From CAZSWS01 sp964610765 (GTDB lineage: Bacteria > Bacteroidota > Bacteroidia > Bacteroidales > Tannerellaceae), in contig CAZSWS010000004.1 in the NCBI GenBank assembly GCA_964610765.1, forward strand, positions 6,093 to 70,092: DNA of 64,000 nucleotides. The letters are read 5' to 3'. A program made the translations under genes and the position numbers. Each line of letters opens with the position of its first letter. Position 1 is the first letter of the stretch. Shown here piece by piece: positions 18,572 to 27,371 of the stretch. The notes under the pieces are model-generated. The model was not told the DNA's origin. It did no database searches and worked only from the letters and a program-made list of their open reading frames with translations.

Positions 18572-18730
18572 ATTAGTTTGCTAGTGTAAAAGTTCTAAGC
18601 TGCTATTGCCTAGCTTGTTGTTGGCAGTAGTCATTTTGCGTACTTACTATATACAGAAAGTATTATAAGCCTCTTGTTTCGGCTAGGTAGTAGGGGCAGT
18701 CGGTCTGATGGCTCTATTTGCGTATTTATT

Positions 18731-19858
18731 TTATAACATTCCTTTGGTTGAAGGCAGTTCGTATTGATAGATGTCACGACGAATAGCCATTTTGATGGAT
18801 CGGGCTAAGGCTTTGAATATGCCTTCTATTTTATGGTGCTCATTGGCTCCTTCGGCTTTGATGTTTAGATTCATCTGTGCAGCGTCGCTGAGGCTTTTGA
18901 AGAAGTGTAGAAACATTTCTGTGGGCATATCACCAATCTTTTCGCGCTTAAACTCCACATCCCATACCAACCAGGGACGTCCTCCGAAGTCGAGTGCAAC
19001 AGCGCATAGGCAGTCGTCCATGGGGAGGGTGTAGCCATAGCGTTCAATGCCTCGTTTATTGCCTAAAGCCTTTTTGAGCGCTTCGCCCAAAGCAATGGCA
19101 GTGTCTTCAATCGTATGATGCTCATCGACTTGTAGGTCTCCGTCAACCTTTATAATTAAATCCACACCGGAATGTTTACCGATTTGTTCCAGCATGTGGT
19201 CAAAAAAGTTCAGCCCGGTAGCAATTTCTGTTTTCCCTGAACCATCCAAATCGACTGATATATTTATGCTTGTTTCTTTTGTTTCTCGCTGAATACTGGC
19301 GGTTCGCTCTCCGGCAAAAATAAATTCGGTGATGGTGTCCCAATCGTCAGTAATCAATGTGGGGGATAAGGTCGTTTCGTATGCAGTTAATAGCTCATCT
19401 GCCTTGTTGGGATCTTGCAGCCAAATGGATTGTGCTCCCAGATTTTTAGCCAGTTCTACATCGGTAAGTCGATCTCCTATGACAAAACTATTTGCGAGGT
19501 CATATTCGCCGGACATATATTTACTGAGCATGCCGGTGCGGGGTTTTCTATTGGGTGAATTGTCTTCCGGAAAAGAGGGGTCAATCAGTATGTCATCAAA
19601 AGTGATTCCTTCCCCTTTGAAGGTGTCCAGCATTTTTTGATGAGGAGGCTCGTATGTCTCATACGGAAAAGATTGTGTACCTAGGCCATCTTGATTGGAG
19701 ACAATGACAAGCTCAAAATCTGTTCGTTGTCTTAAGAAGTATAGGTTGCGGAATACTTTGGGATAGAACTCCAGCTTTTCTAAACTGTCTAGCTGATAAT
19801 CAATAGGCGGTTCAATTACGAGTGTGCCGTCGCGGTCAATAAACAGGGCTTTCTTCAT
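18731..19858 (-). CDS. hisB: Bifunctional histidinol-phosphatase / imidazoleglycerol-phosphate dehydratase
   Basis: 375 residues, the length of the fused enterobacterial-type HisB. The N-terminal HAD phosphatase (~1-165) starts with LFIDRDGTLV, where Asp8 and Asp10 are the nucleophile and acid/base. The C-terminal dehydratase (~180-375) has the metal-binding histidine motifs DEHHTIED and NEHHKIEG plus FFDHML. It catalyses two steps of histidine biosynthesis. Its start overlaps the hisC stop by 4 bases, so it is translationally coupled and last in the visible his operon. Confidence 0.96.
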   Translation of the reverse strand: MKKALFIDRDGTLVIEPPIDYQLDSLEKLEFYPKVFRNLYFLRQRTDFELVIVSNQDGLGTQSFPYETYEPPHQKMLDTFKGEGITFDDILIDPSFPEDNSPNRKPRTGMLSKYMSGEYDLANSFVIGDRLTDVELAKNLGAQSIWLQDPNKADELLTAYETTLSPTLITDDWDTITEFIFAGERTASIQRETKETSINISVDLDGSGKTEIATGLNFFDHMLEQIGKHSGVDLIIKVDGDLQVDEHHTIEDTAIALGEALKKALGNKRGIERYGYTLPMDDCLCAVALDFGGRPWLVWDVEFKREKIGDMPTEMFLHFFKSLSDAAQMNLNIKAEGANEHHKIEGIFKALARSIKMAIRRDIYQYELPSTKGML

Positions 19859-20892
19859 GGTTGATACTTTTTTAGTTCGTGCATCAGTCGTTTATTCTCT
19901 TCGGGAGTGCCAATTGTAATTCGGAGACAGCCTTCACAGAGGATAACCTTATGGCGATTTCTAACAATAACTCCTTGCTCTGAAAGAAAACTATATAGAC
20001 CATTTGCATCCTGTACTTTTACTAAAAGGAAGTTTGCATCAGAAGGATAGACTTTTAAAACAAATGGGAACTTACGCAATTCTTCGTCCATGCGTTTGAG
20101 TTCGTCCAAAATTTCTTTCACCTGTTTTCTTCGTTCGGTGATTTTCCCTAACAGCTTTAATGCATACTCTTGCGATAGCTGATTGACGTTGTACGGATAC
20201 TTCACTTTATTAAACAACCGAATAATGGCATCGGAGGCATAAGCCATACCTAACCGTATTCCTGCAGCTCCCCAGGCTTTTGAAAGTGTTTGGAGGATAA
20301 TTAAATGCGGAAATTTGTCTAGTTGTTTTGAATAAGATATGTCGGACGAGAAATCTATATATGCTTCATCTATCACGACAATTCCATCAAATGAAGTCAA
20401 CAATTTTTCTATTTCTTGTTTGTCTAAATTGTTTCCGGATGGATTGTTGGGCGAACAGAGAAATAAGACTTTGGTGTTTGCATCAGTAGCTTGAAGCAAT
20501 TTGTCTGCATTCAGTTTGAAATCGTCGTCTAATTGAACAGCGCGATAACTTACATCATTGATGTCGGCTGCTACTTGATACATACCATAGGTGGGCGAGA
20601 TGGCTACTACATTGTCTATGCCGGGTTGACAGAAGATGCGGAAAACTAAGTCGATAGCTTCGTCGCTTCCATTACCTAAAAAAATCTGCTTTGTAGTGAC
20701 CTTTTTGATTTTAGAAAGTTTCTTTTTGACTTCTAATTGCAGGGGGTCCGGATATCGGTTGTAGGGTTCGTTATATGGATTTTCATTGGCATCTAAGAAA
20801 ACAGATGCACTGCCATGAAATTCGTCTCTCGCTGAGGAGTAAGGCGTTAGCTGGAGAATGCTGGGGCGTACTAATTGTTTTAATGTTCTCAT
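19855..20892 (-). CDS. hisC: Histidinol-phosphate aminotransferase
   Basis: 345 residues, class I/II fold-type I PLP aminotransferase. The PLP lysine is Lys205 in QTLSKAWGAAGIRLG; DEAYIDF (~175-181) supplies the Asp and Tyr that contact the cofactor, and CSPNNPSG holds the substrate-binding Asn. It converts imidazole-acetol phosphate to histidinol phosphate with glutamate. It overlaps both hisD and hisB by 4 bases, and this position settles its role among similar aminotransferases. Confidence 0.95.
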   Translation of the reverse strand: MRTLKQLVRPSILQLTPYSSARDEFHGSASVFLDANENPYNEPYNRYPDPLQLEVKKKLSKIKKVTTKQIFLGNGSDEAIDLVFRIFCQPGIDNVVAISPTYGMYQVAADINDVSYRAVQLDDDFKLNADKLLQATDANTKVLFLCSPNNPSGNNLDKQEIEKLLTSFDGIVVIDEAYIDFSSDISYSKQLDKFPHLIILQTLSKAWGAAGIRLGMAYASDAIIRLFNKVKYPYNVNQLSQEYALKLLGKITERRKQVKEILDELKRMDEELRKFPFVLKVYPSDANFLLVKVQDANGLYSFLSEQGVIVRNRHKVILCEGCLRITIGTPEENKRLMHELKKYQP

Positions 20893-22169
20893 AATGACTT
20901 TAATCTAATGGTTACGGCATTTTTATGTGCCTCTAATAATTCATGGGAAGCCATGACCTCAATTGTTGGACCTAAATGTTGAATTCCTTTTGCTGTAATT
21001 TCCTGGAAGGTGATTTTTTTACAAAAACTATCTAAATTGACTCCGCTATATGCTCGGGCATAACCATTGGTTGGCAGGGTGTGGTTTGTTCCTGAAGCAT
21101 AGTCTCCGGCACTTTCGGGAGTATAGGGTCCAAGAAAAACGCTTCCTGCATTTTTGATTTGCTCAGTTAAGAGCGGATAGTCGTTTGTTTGTATAATTAA
21201 ATGCTCAGGAGCATATAGGTTACTGAAAGAAATGGCTTCGTCTATGTTGTTGAAAACAAGGATTCGGCTGTGTTCTAGTGCTTGTTTTGCAAGGTCTTTA
21301 CGGGTAAGTACTGTTAGCTTTTCTTTAATCATTTGATGTACAGAAAGAGCTAAATCTTCGGATGTAGTAACGAGAATTGCTTGACTGTCTGCACCGTGCT
21401 CTGCTTGTGAAAGGAGGTCGGCAGTAACAAAAGCCGGATTAGCATATTTGTCAGCAATAATCAAAACTTCAGAAGGACCTGCCGGCATATCGATAGCCAC
21501 ATCGCGGAGACTAACCAACTGTTTGGCAGCCGTTACATATTGATTGCCCGGTCCAAATATTTTATAAACTTTGGGCACTGTCTCTGTCCCGTAAGCCATG
21601 GCCGCAATGGCTTGTGCGCCTCCTATTTTAAAAATACGACTCACACCGGCTACTCGTGCGGCATAGAGAATCGCCGGATGGATTTGTCCGTTTTCGCCGG
21701 GAGGAGAGCAGAGTATAATCTCTTCACAGCCGGCAATTTGTGCGGGAATAGCCAACATAAGTACGGTTGAAAATAGCGGAGCACTTCCTCCGGGGATATA
21801 AAGCCCTACTTTTTCTATCGCTACCGATTTCTGCCAGCAGGTAACTCCGGGTGAGGTAGTCGTTTTTATTTCTTCAAAGTGCTGTGCTGCATGGAAGCTT
21901 TGAATGTTTTCTTTAGCCTGATAAATGGCTTTTTTGAGCTCTTCCGGTATCATTGCTTCAGCTTCGTCTATCTCTTTAGAACTTACTGTCAAGTCGGATA
22001 GAGTAGCTTTGTCAAATATTTTAGCATATTCCTTAACGGCTTCATCCCCCTTTTCTCTCACCTGGTCTAATATAGGCTGTACGGTAGCATACAGCGAGGA
22101 TAAATCGAACGTTGGTCGCTGTGCTAAAAGTTTCCATTCCGTTTGAGAGGGATTAATAATGAGTTGCAT
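20889..22169 (-). CDS. hisD: Histidinol dehydrogenase
   Basis: 426 residues, full length for HisD. It oxidises histidinol to histidine in two NAD-dependent steps with zinc. Recognisable segments are VGLYIPGGSAPLFSTVLMLAIPA, the signature GPGNQYVTAAK, DMPAGPSEVL, LLSQAEHGADSQ with zinc ligands, and the catalytic Glu-His pair in LYAPEHL. It follows hisG by 26 bases. Confidence 0.96.
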   Translation of the reverse strand: MQLIINPSQTEWKLLAQRPTFDLSSLYATVQPILDQVREKGDEAVKEYAKIFDKATLSDLTVSSKEIDEAEAMIPEELKKAIYQAKENIQSFHAAQHFEEIKTTTSPGVTCWQKSVAIEKVGLYIPGGSAPLFSTVLMLAIPAQIAGCEEIILCSPPGENGQIHPAILYAARVAGVSRIFKIGGAQAIAAMAYGTETVPKVYKIFGPGNQYVTAAKQLVSLRDVAIDMPAGPSEVLIIADKYANPAFVTADLLSQAEHGADSQAILVTTSEDLALSVHQMIKEKLTVLTRKDLAKQALEHSRILVFNNIDEAISFSNLYAPEHLIIQTNDYPLLTEQIKNAGSVFLGPYTPESAGDYASGTNHTLPTNGYARAYSGVNLDSFCKKITFQEITAKGIQHLGPTIEVMASHELLEAHKNAVTIRLKSL

Positions 22170-22195
22170 AGTCTTTATCTTTTATAAAAAGCTTG

Positions 22196-23047
22196 TTACA
22201 TAATCATTTTCTCAATGGGAATCACCAGGATGCCTTCGCCTCCTTGCATTTTGATTTTCCCTATAATCTCCCAAAGGTGCTTCTCTTCAATAACCGACTG
22301 GATGGAAACCCATTCTTCGTCAGCAAGTGGAGTGATCGTCGGGCTTTTAATTCCGGGTAGAAGGCGTATGATTTCTTTCAAATTCTTTTTGGGAGCGTTT
22401 AGTAGAACATACTTCTTTCCTGTGGAGGCTTGAACGGCTTCTATTCGGAACAGCAATTCGTCTAAAGTTTTTTTCTTCTCCCCGTTGAGCTCTTTATTTC
22501 CTATTAATAAAGCTTCACTTTTCATGACTACCTCTACCTCTTTCAGACGGTTGGTAATAAGCGTACTGCCTGAACTGACGATGTCAAAGATGCCATTTGC
22601 CAAACCTATTCCCGGGGCTATCTCTACCGATCCGGATATCACATGTGTAGAAGCCTTGATGTTATTTTCTTTTAGAAATTGATTTAAAATAGTCGGGTAG
22701 GAGGTGGCAATTGTTTTTCCTTCGAACCAACTGAGCCCCTGGTAGTTTTCGTGTCTGGGAATAGCCAATGAGAGTCTACACTTGCTAAAACCTAATCGTT
22801 TAATGATTTCGGCTTCAGCTCCTTTCTCGATATATTCGTTTTCACCAACAATTCCAATATCAGCAATCCCATTCGCTACAGCTTGAGGAATATCATCATC
22901 ACGAAGAAATAATACTTCTATATTGAAAGCTTCGGCTGTGATGAGAAGTGAACGTTTAGATTTGTTTAAGTGAATTCCGGATTCTCCTAGAAGATAGAGT
23001 GTCTCTTCATAAAGTCGTCCCTTTGATTGTACTGCAATTCTTAGCAT
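22196..23047 (-). CDS. hisG: ATP phosphoribosyltransferase, long form
   Basis: 283 residues, the long hexameric HisG with a C-terminal ACT-like regulatory domain (~210-283), so no HisZ partner is expected. It starts histidine synthesis by joining PRPP and ATP and is normally feedback-inhibited by histidine. The start LRIAVQSKGRLYEETLYLL and the PRPP-binding stretch around SGSTLITNRLKEVEVV are typical. It is first in the operon; the ATG lies 21 bases after an attenuator hairpin and 86 bases after a His-rich leader peptide. Confidence 0.96.
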   Translation of the reverse strand: MLRIAVQSKGRLYEETLYLLGESGIHLNKSKRSLLITAEAFNIEVLFLRDDDIPQAVANGIADIGIVGENEYIEKGAEAEIIKRLGFSKCRLSLAIPRHENYQGLSWFEGKTIATSYPTILNQFLKENNIKASTHVISGSVEIAPGIGLANGIFDIVSSGSTLITNRLKEVEVVMKSEALLIGNKELNGEKKKTLDELLFRIEAVQASTGKKYVLLNAPKKNLKEIIRLLPGIKSPTITPLADEEWVSIQSVIEEKHLWEIIGKIKMQGGEGILVIPIEKMIM

Positions 23048-23068
23048 AGTTTGTAATGTGTTTATAAT

Positions 23069-23103
23069 AATAAAGGCTCACCGTAGTACGGCAAGCCTTT
23101 ATT
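23069..23103 (-). terminator. his operon attenuator hairpin
   Basis: AATAAAGGCT (23069-23078) pairs with AGCCTTTATT (23094-23103); inside, CCGT/ACGG extend the stem after a small internal loop. On the minus strand the 3' arm runs into a U-rich stretch. It sits between the leader peptide and hisG, as a transcription attenuator should. Confidence 0.72.
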
Positions 23104-23133
23104 AATTTGTTTGTATTTAATACGTAGATGTGC

Positions 23134-23193
23134 TCACCGAACGAATGGCTCGAAGAAATGATGGTGATTATGATGTACGTAATTTTGTTGCAT
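23134..23193 (-). CDS. hisL: his operon leader peptide
   Basis: A 19-codon frame, MQQNYVHHNHHHFFEPFVR, with five His in six consecutive codons (VHHNHHHF), stopping at TGA about 30 bases before the attenuator stem. A promoter match lies just upstream and hisG just downstream. Clustered His codons before a terminator hairpin are the classical sign of ribosome-mediated histidine attenuation: stalling on scarce His-tRNA would favour read-through into hisG. No Shine-Dalgarno is present, as usual in Bacteroidetes. Confidence 0.82.
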   Translation of the reverse strand: MQQNYVHHNHHHFFEPFVR

Positions 23194-23215
23194 GTTTTTT
23201 TACATTTTGTTATTG

Positions 23216-23244
23216 CAAAGATAGTATAAAATAGAATTATGCAA
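23216..23244 (-). promoter_or_regulatory. his operon promoter
   Basis: On the minus strand TATCTTTG (23223-23216) fits the -7 consensus exactly and a TTG (23244-23242) lies 18 bases upstream as the -33 element. The predicted start falls about 15 bases before the leader-peptide ATG. Confidence 0.65.
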
Positions 23245-23331
23245 CCTTTTTTGCCTGAAAAAACAATAAAATGGTCGCTATTTCTCTTTTAAGCTTGACT
23301 TTGTGTGCTTTTTTTAATGGTCAATGTTAGG

Positions 23332-23358
23332 TTGCTATAAGTTAATAAATTACATTTG
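23332..23358 (+). promoter_or_regulatory. Candidate promoter for the FadL-like gene
   Basis: TTG (23332-23334), 16 bases, then TACATTTG (23351-23358), close to the Bacteroides consensus. The coding start at 23456 leaves a leader of about 90 bases. Confidence 0.5.
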
Positions 23359-23455
23359 CGGTCTTTTAATTACTTTCGATTGATATATAGTAGGGGAGTT
23401 CCTTTGTGTGGGAATCTTTGAAATATATGTGGGAATCGAATAAATAGACTATAAT

Positions 23456-24841
23456 ATGAGGAAAATTACATTATTAATTAGTACGATTTTAATTTCACTA
23501 TCGTTGTTTGCGGAAGGTTATCAGGTTAATCTTTTGAGTACTAAGCAAACGGGTATGGGACATGTTGGGGTAGGAATGAAACTGAAATCCGAGAGTATGC
23601 TATTCAATCCTGCCGGCATGGTTTGGATGGAAAAGCCGATTGATATGTCCGTTGGTTTATCTATGATTTCATCAAAAGCTACGTATAAAAGCTCGTTAGA
23701 TGCAGTGGATACGGATAATCCGTTAGGAACACCTATTTATGCTTATTTGGGTTATAAAGTATATGATAATCTGGCGATAGGTTTAGCCTACAATACGCCG
23801 TATGGTAATTCGCTGAAATGGCCGAAGAGCTGGGCAGGTGCGCATCTAATTCAAGATATTAAACTTCAGTCGCATGTGTTTCAGCCTACGATATCATACA
23901 AAATAACAGACCGATTGAGTATTGGTGGAGGATTGATGGTGGCTGTGGGTAATGTGAATTTGTCGAGAGCTTTGATGGGGGTGAAGGATTTTCAGACTAT
24001 TGGTGGAATAGTTGAAGGAATACCTGATGAGGTACTTCCTCCAGCACAGAAAGATCCTATTGTCGGAGTGATAAAAGGTACGAAAGTCGCACCGGGCTAT
24101 GCTCGTTTGAAGGGGACATCTGATATACGCATGGGCTTTAATGTGGGTCTTATGATAGATATGTCCGAAAAGGTAACATTAGGCGTTTCTTATCGCTCAA
24201 AGATTAAGATGAAAGTGAAAGAAGGAGATGCTGAATTGACGTATGCGAATCGCCAAGTTGAAGATGTGATGAATATGTTGGGTAATATCAGCCCGGCTCT
24301 TTCAGTTCCTAAATATAATCAGGGAACTTTCCGCGCTGAACTCCCTCTCCCGGCTAACTTGACAGCAGGTGTAAGCTATCGCCCCACAGAAAAGTTGCAG
24401 CTAGCACTTGATTTGCAATTAGTAGGGTGGGCTGCTTATGATTCACTGAATGTGCATTTCAATGAAGAAGAATTAGGTATTGCTCCTATCTTAGCCGAAA
24501 AAGATTATAAAAACACATTTATTATAAGAACAGGGGTAGAATATAATGTATATGAGCGTTTGGACTTGCGTGCGGGTGTATATTACGATCAAAGTCCGAT
24601 ACGTAAAGAAAACTATAACCCCGAAACGCCCGGAATGGATAAGTTAGGGTTCTCAGTAGGTGCTTCTTTTGCTCCCTATGAGCGTTTTCAAATACACTTA
24701 GCTCTTTTATACATACAAGGCTTGTCTAGAGATGGATCATATACGTCTAGAAATATTGTAACCGGTGATATGGATGTTTTTGCCGGCAGATATTCATCTT
24801 CTGCCTTTACGGCCTCTATTGGTGCATCATATTCTTTTTAA
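23456..24841 (+). CDS. FadL/OmpP1-family outer-membrane channel
   Basis: 461 residues with a signal peptide ending near LFAEG. The mature N-terminus QVNLLSTKQTGMGHVGVGMKLKSESMLFNPAGM matches the FadL N-terminal plug, with NPAGM the family hallmark. The rest alternates aromatic beta strands and ends in aromatic SIGASYSF, as outer-membrane barrels do. FadL proteins pass long-chain fatty acids or other hydrophobic molecules across the outer membrane. It stands alone between its own promoter match and a strong terminator. Substrate unknown. Confidence 0.88.
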   Translation: MRKITLLISTILISLSLFAEGYQVNLLSTKQTGMGHVGVGMKLKSESMLFNPAGMVWMEKPIDMSVGLSMISSKATYKSSLDAVDTDNPLGTPIYAYLGYKVYDNLAIGLAYNTPYGNSLKWPKSWAGAHLIQDIKLQSHVFQPTISYKITDRLSIGGGLMVAVGNVNLSRALMGVKDFQTIGGIVEGIPDEVLPPAQKDPIVGVIKGTKVAPGYARLKGTSDIRMGFNVGLMIDMSEKVTLGVSYRSKIKMKVKEGDAELTYANRQVEDVMNMLGNISPALSVPKYNQGTFRAELPLPANLTAGVSYRPTEKLQLALDLQLVGWAAYDSLNVHFNEEELGIAPILAEKDYKNTFIIRTGVEYNVYERLDLRAGVYYDQSPIRKENYNPETPGMDKLGFSVGASFAPYERFQIHLALLYIQGLSRDGSYTSRNIVTGDMDVFAGRYSSSAFTASIGASYSF

Positions 24842-24906
24842 ATATCTAAAAATAATTGCTTTAGGTGATTATTAAAGAGACCTCTTGCAGTTATGTAATA
24901 TAAGAT

Positions 24907-24945
24907 ACCCCGCGGTTAGATTCGTTCTTCTGCGGGGTTTTTTTG
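24907..24945 (+). terminator. Rho-independent terminator after the FadL-like gene
   Basis: ACCCCGC (24907-24913) pairs with GCGGGGT (24932-24938), followed by seven T. A strong GC stem with a clean T-run. Confidence 0.85.
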
Positions 24946-25096
24946 CTGTTGTATGATTGATGTCTCTTGAAGTTTTAAGGGTTCTGTTTATTTAATTCTT
25001 TGATCTTTACAGCTCGACCTTGGCGCTAATGCACCACGTTTTGCCATTTTCTCCGAATTTGATACCTTAGGGGTCGTCATCAATACATCAATAGTC

Positions 25097-25846
25097 ATGC
25101 TAATCATACTGTCACCGTCTAAAACTATCAATTTTGATAAACAAAGCCCAAAGATTCAAACAACTACTCCTCTCTTTCTACAAGAGGCTAAAGAATTGAT
25201 TGGTAGGCTGTCCGGTTATTCGGTTGAGCAGATTATGGAGAAAGAGAAGGTAAGTCTTAAGCTGGCACGACTTACGCATGAATATATCCACTCTTTTCCC
25301 TTGTCTTTAGGGAAAGAAAAAGAAGCAATTTATGCATATACCGGTCATGTATATGATAAACTGGATGCACGTACGCTTGATGCGGCAGCGCTCAACTATC
25401 TGGATAGTCATTTACGTATTTTGTCTGCCCTCTATGGGGTGTTAAGGCCAACGGATAGTATGAAGGAATATCGTTTAGATATGAATTCGCGTTTAATTCC
25501 CAATTTATATGACTATTGGAAAGAGAAGGTGACACAGGTGGTGGTTGAAGAGGTGAAACGGCATGAGAATGTGTTGATAAACTTAGCCTCAATGGAGTAT
25601 TTTAAAATGCTTAACATTAAGGAATTACAACCAACTGTACGGGTTATTACTCCTGTTTTTCAGCAAGAGAAGAATGGACGGTTAGTAATAGGTAGTATGT
25701 ATGCGAAGCAGGCTAGGGGAGCCATGCTGAGGTTTATGTGTACCTATCAAATTGAAGATCCGGAGCACTTGAAAGCATTTAGTGACGAAGGGTATTATTT
25801 CGATGAAGAATTATCGAATGAGGATTCATGGTTTTTTATACGCTAA
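25097..25846 (+). CDS. yaaA: YaaA-family protein (UPF0246, peroxide stress)
   Basis: 249 residues, the full family length. It begins MLIILSPSKT and contains YTGHVYDKLDARTLD, SALYGVLRPTDSMKEYRLDM and an ending with FDEELSNEDSWFFIR, all YaaA/DUF328 signatures. E. coli YaaA limits intracellular iron and protects DNA during peroxide stress and binds DNA. Monocistronic here, ending before a bidirectional hairpin. Confidence 0.93.
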   Translation: MLIILSPSKTINFDKQSPKIQTTTPLFLQEAKELIGRLSGYSVEQIMEKEKVSLKLARLTHEYIHSFPLSLGKEKEAIYAYTGHVYDKLDARTLDAAALNYLDSHLRILSALYGVLRPTDSMKEYRLDMNSRLIPNLYDYWKEKVTQVVVEEVKRHENVLINLASMEYFKMLNIKELQPTVRVITPVFQQEKNGRLVIGSMYAKQARGAMLRFMCTYQIEDPEHLKAFSDEGYYFDEELSNEDSWFFIR

Positions 25847-25896
25847 TAAGGCTTTGACTTATCAAAACTTTAGCGGTTGAGTTTATACCCCATAAA

Positions 25897-25926
25897 AAAA
25901 GGTTTACCAGTAATGATAAACCTTTT
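25897..25926. terminator. Bidirectional terminator between yaaA and the DUF4270 gene
   Basis: AAAAGGTTTA (25897-25906) pairs with TAAACCTTTT (25917-25926) across a 10-base loop. A/T-rich flanks on both sides fit termination of both convergent genes. Confidence 0.7.
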
Positions 25927-25945
25927 CTTTATTTCAGTGAGCCTA

Positions 25946-27361
25946 TTATTTAAACTTACTGGAAACAACTTGTATTTTCATGTTATCCCCATCCTTTCTT
26001 AGTTTAACCCCTGAGGGTCTTAAGTAGTTTTCCAATCTGGAAGTTTGAACCTGAGATTGTGAAACCTGTGTAACACTTCTGCTAACAGGGACTACCAGCA
26101 AGCGAAGATCTTCTGAAGGAGTTTTTTTAATATGCTCTTTTAATATAGCGGCTAAGTTTCCGAAGTAATAAGTGTATGTTGATTGGTTATAGCCCTCTGT
26201 ACTTATACTTGAGCCATTTTCTACGCTGGAAGATATAGCATACGACGGACTGCTGTTCTCGGTCTTGTAAGTCTCAAAGAAGCTTGCTAATGAATCTTCA
26301 GGTAAAATGAGAAGATTGCCGGGAGCAGGAAGTGCAAAGTCCCACTTTTCCTGTGGAGTTGCTTTTAAGTTCAGTCGCATATTATTAATAAATCGTTCAC
26401 CAATCTTATCAGAGATAGCTTTAGCCGGTATGACTAAACGGGTGAAAACACCGGAAGGACTTTTGATATAGGTGTATTCTTCATCAGCCAACAGAGGCTC
26501 TAGTCCTTCATTCTTGACACGGTTCAATTGAATAACATCTTTGGTAACATTAAAGACCTCTGGATAGGTGTTGAATCTAACAGTGTCTCCATCTCCGGCT
26601 TTGTTGGGTACGGTGTCACGGTATTGGTAGTAGACAACCATTTGGCTACCATTGATATCTAGTAGATTGCCGGAGCCGAAGGTGCTTTTAACATAAAGCC
26701 CAGGGAAATATTTGTTAAATGATTCTTGATCTTTAAATTCCCAGCTATCGCTTTGTGATTTATCATAAAACTCTTGCCCTTTTGCTCTATCCATAGGGAT
26801 GCTAATCTTTCTGGTATGTATCAGAAGTCCGGTGTTTGAGTCTACTGCATTCCAGTCTGTATCACTAATAGTCATATCACGTGCTGTATATGACTTCTCT
26901 CCTAAGAGGATATCCATTTTGCAAAAGTCTTCCGGATTCACATTGGTGTATCGAACTCTTTCAAGTTGTTCATTTACTTGGTAAATCGATGCTTTCATGG
27001 GGGTTATGGAGTCTCCAATCCATGTCGTATAATACATGATAAATGCCATGGAGTCAATAACACCGTTCAGTGGCTCTTTAGAGAATTTGAAATTATCTTG
27101 TATATAGAACTGGCACATGAAGTCTGATTCTAATGAACCATATAATGGATCATATAAATGCCCTAATATGCTTGAGCTAGTACGTGCAAAGACAGAATCA
27201 ATAAGTACCGTGGAGGCTTGTATCTCAAATGTGTCAATGAACATATCGAAACCGTCTCCATCCGGCTGGATAGAACCACCAACTGTGTTTAGGTCATCAT
27301 TGCAGCTTGATGCTACGAGTAGTATAAAACCTAGAAAAACGACCGAAAGTTTAATCTTCAT
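25946..27361 (-). CDS. DUF4270 lipoprotein
   Basis: 471 residues. The lipoprotein signal ends ASSC, followed by NDDLNTVGGSIQPDGDG, a start typical of DUF4270 proteins; the body holds family-like stretches such as SILGHLYDPLYGSLESDFMCQFY. Function is unknown; members are Bacteroidetes outer-membrane lipoproteins. The gene follows the short glycogen synthase by 10 bases on the same strand, an arrangement I recall as common in Bacteroides. Nothing in the sequence points to an enzymatic activity. Confidence 0.8.
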   Translation of the reverse strand: MKIKLSVVFLGFILLVASSCNDDLNTVGGSIQPDGDGFDMFIDTFEIQASTVLIDSVFARTSSSILGHLYDPLYGSLESDFMCQFYIQDNFKFSKEPLNGVIDSMAFIMYYTTWIGDSITPMKASIYQVNEQLERVRYTNVNPEDFCKMDILLGEKSYTARDMTISDTDWNAVDSNTGLLIHTRKISIPMDRAKGQEFYDKSQSDSWEFKDQESFNKYFPGLYVKSTFGSGNLLDINGSQMVVYYQYRDTVPNKAGDGDTVRFNTYPEVFNVTKDVIQLNRVKNEGLEPLLADEEYTYIKSPSGVFTRLVIPAKAISDKIGERFINNMRLNLKATPQEKWDFALPAPGNLLILPEDSLASFFETYKTENSSPSYAISSSVENGSSISTEGYNQSTYTYYFGNLAAILKEHIKKTPSEDLRLLVVPVSRSVTQVSQSQVQTSRLENYLRPSGVKLRKDGDNMKIQVVSSKFK

Positions 27362-27371
27362 GAGAAGTTTA

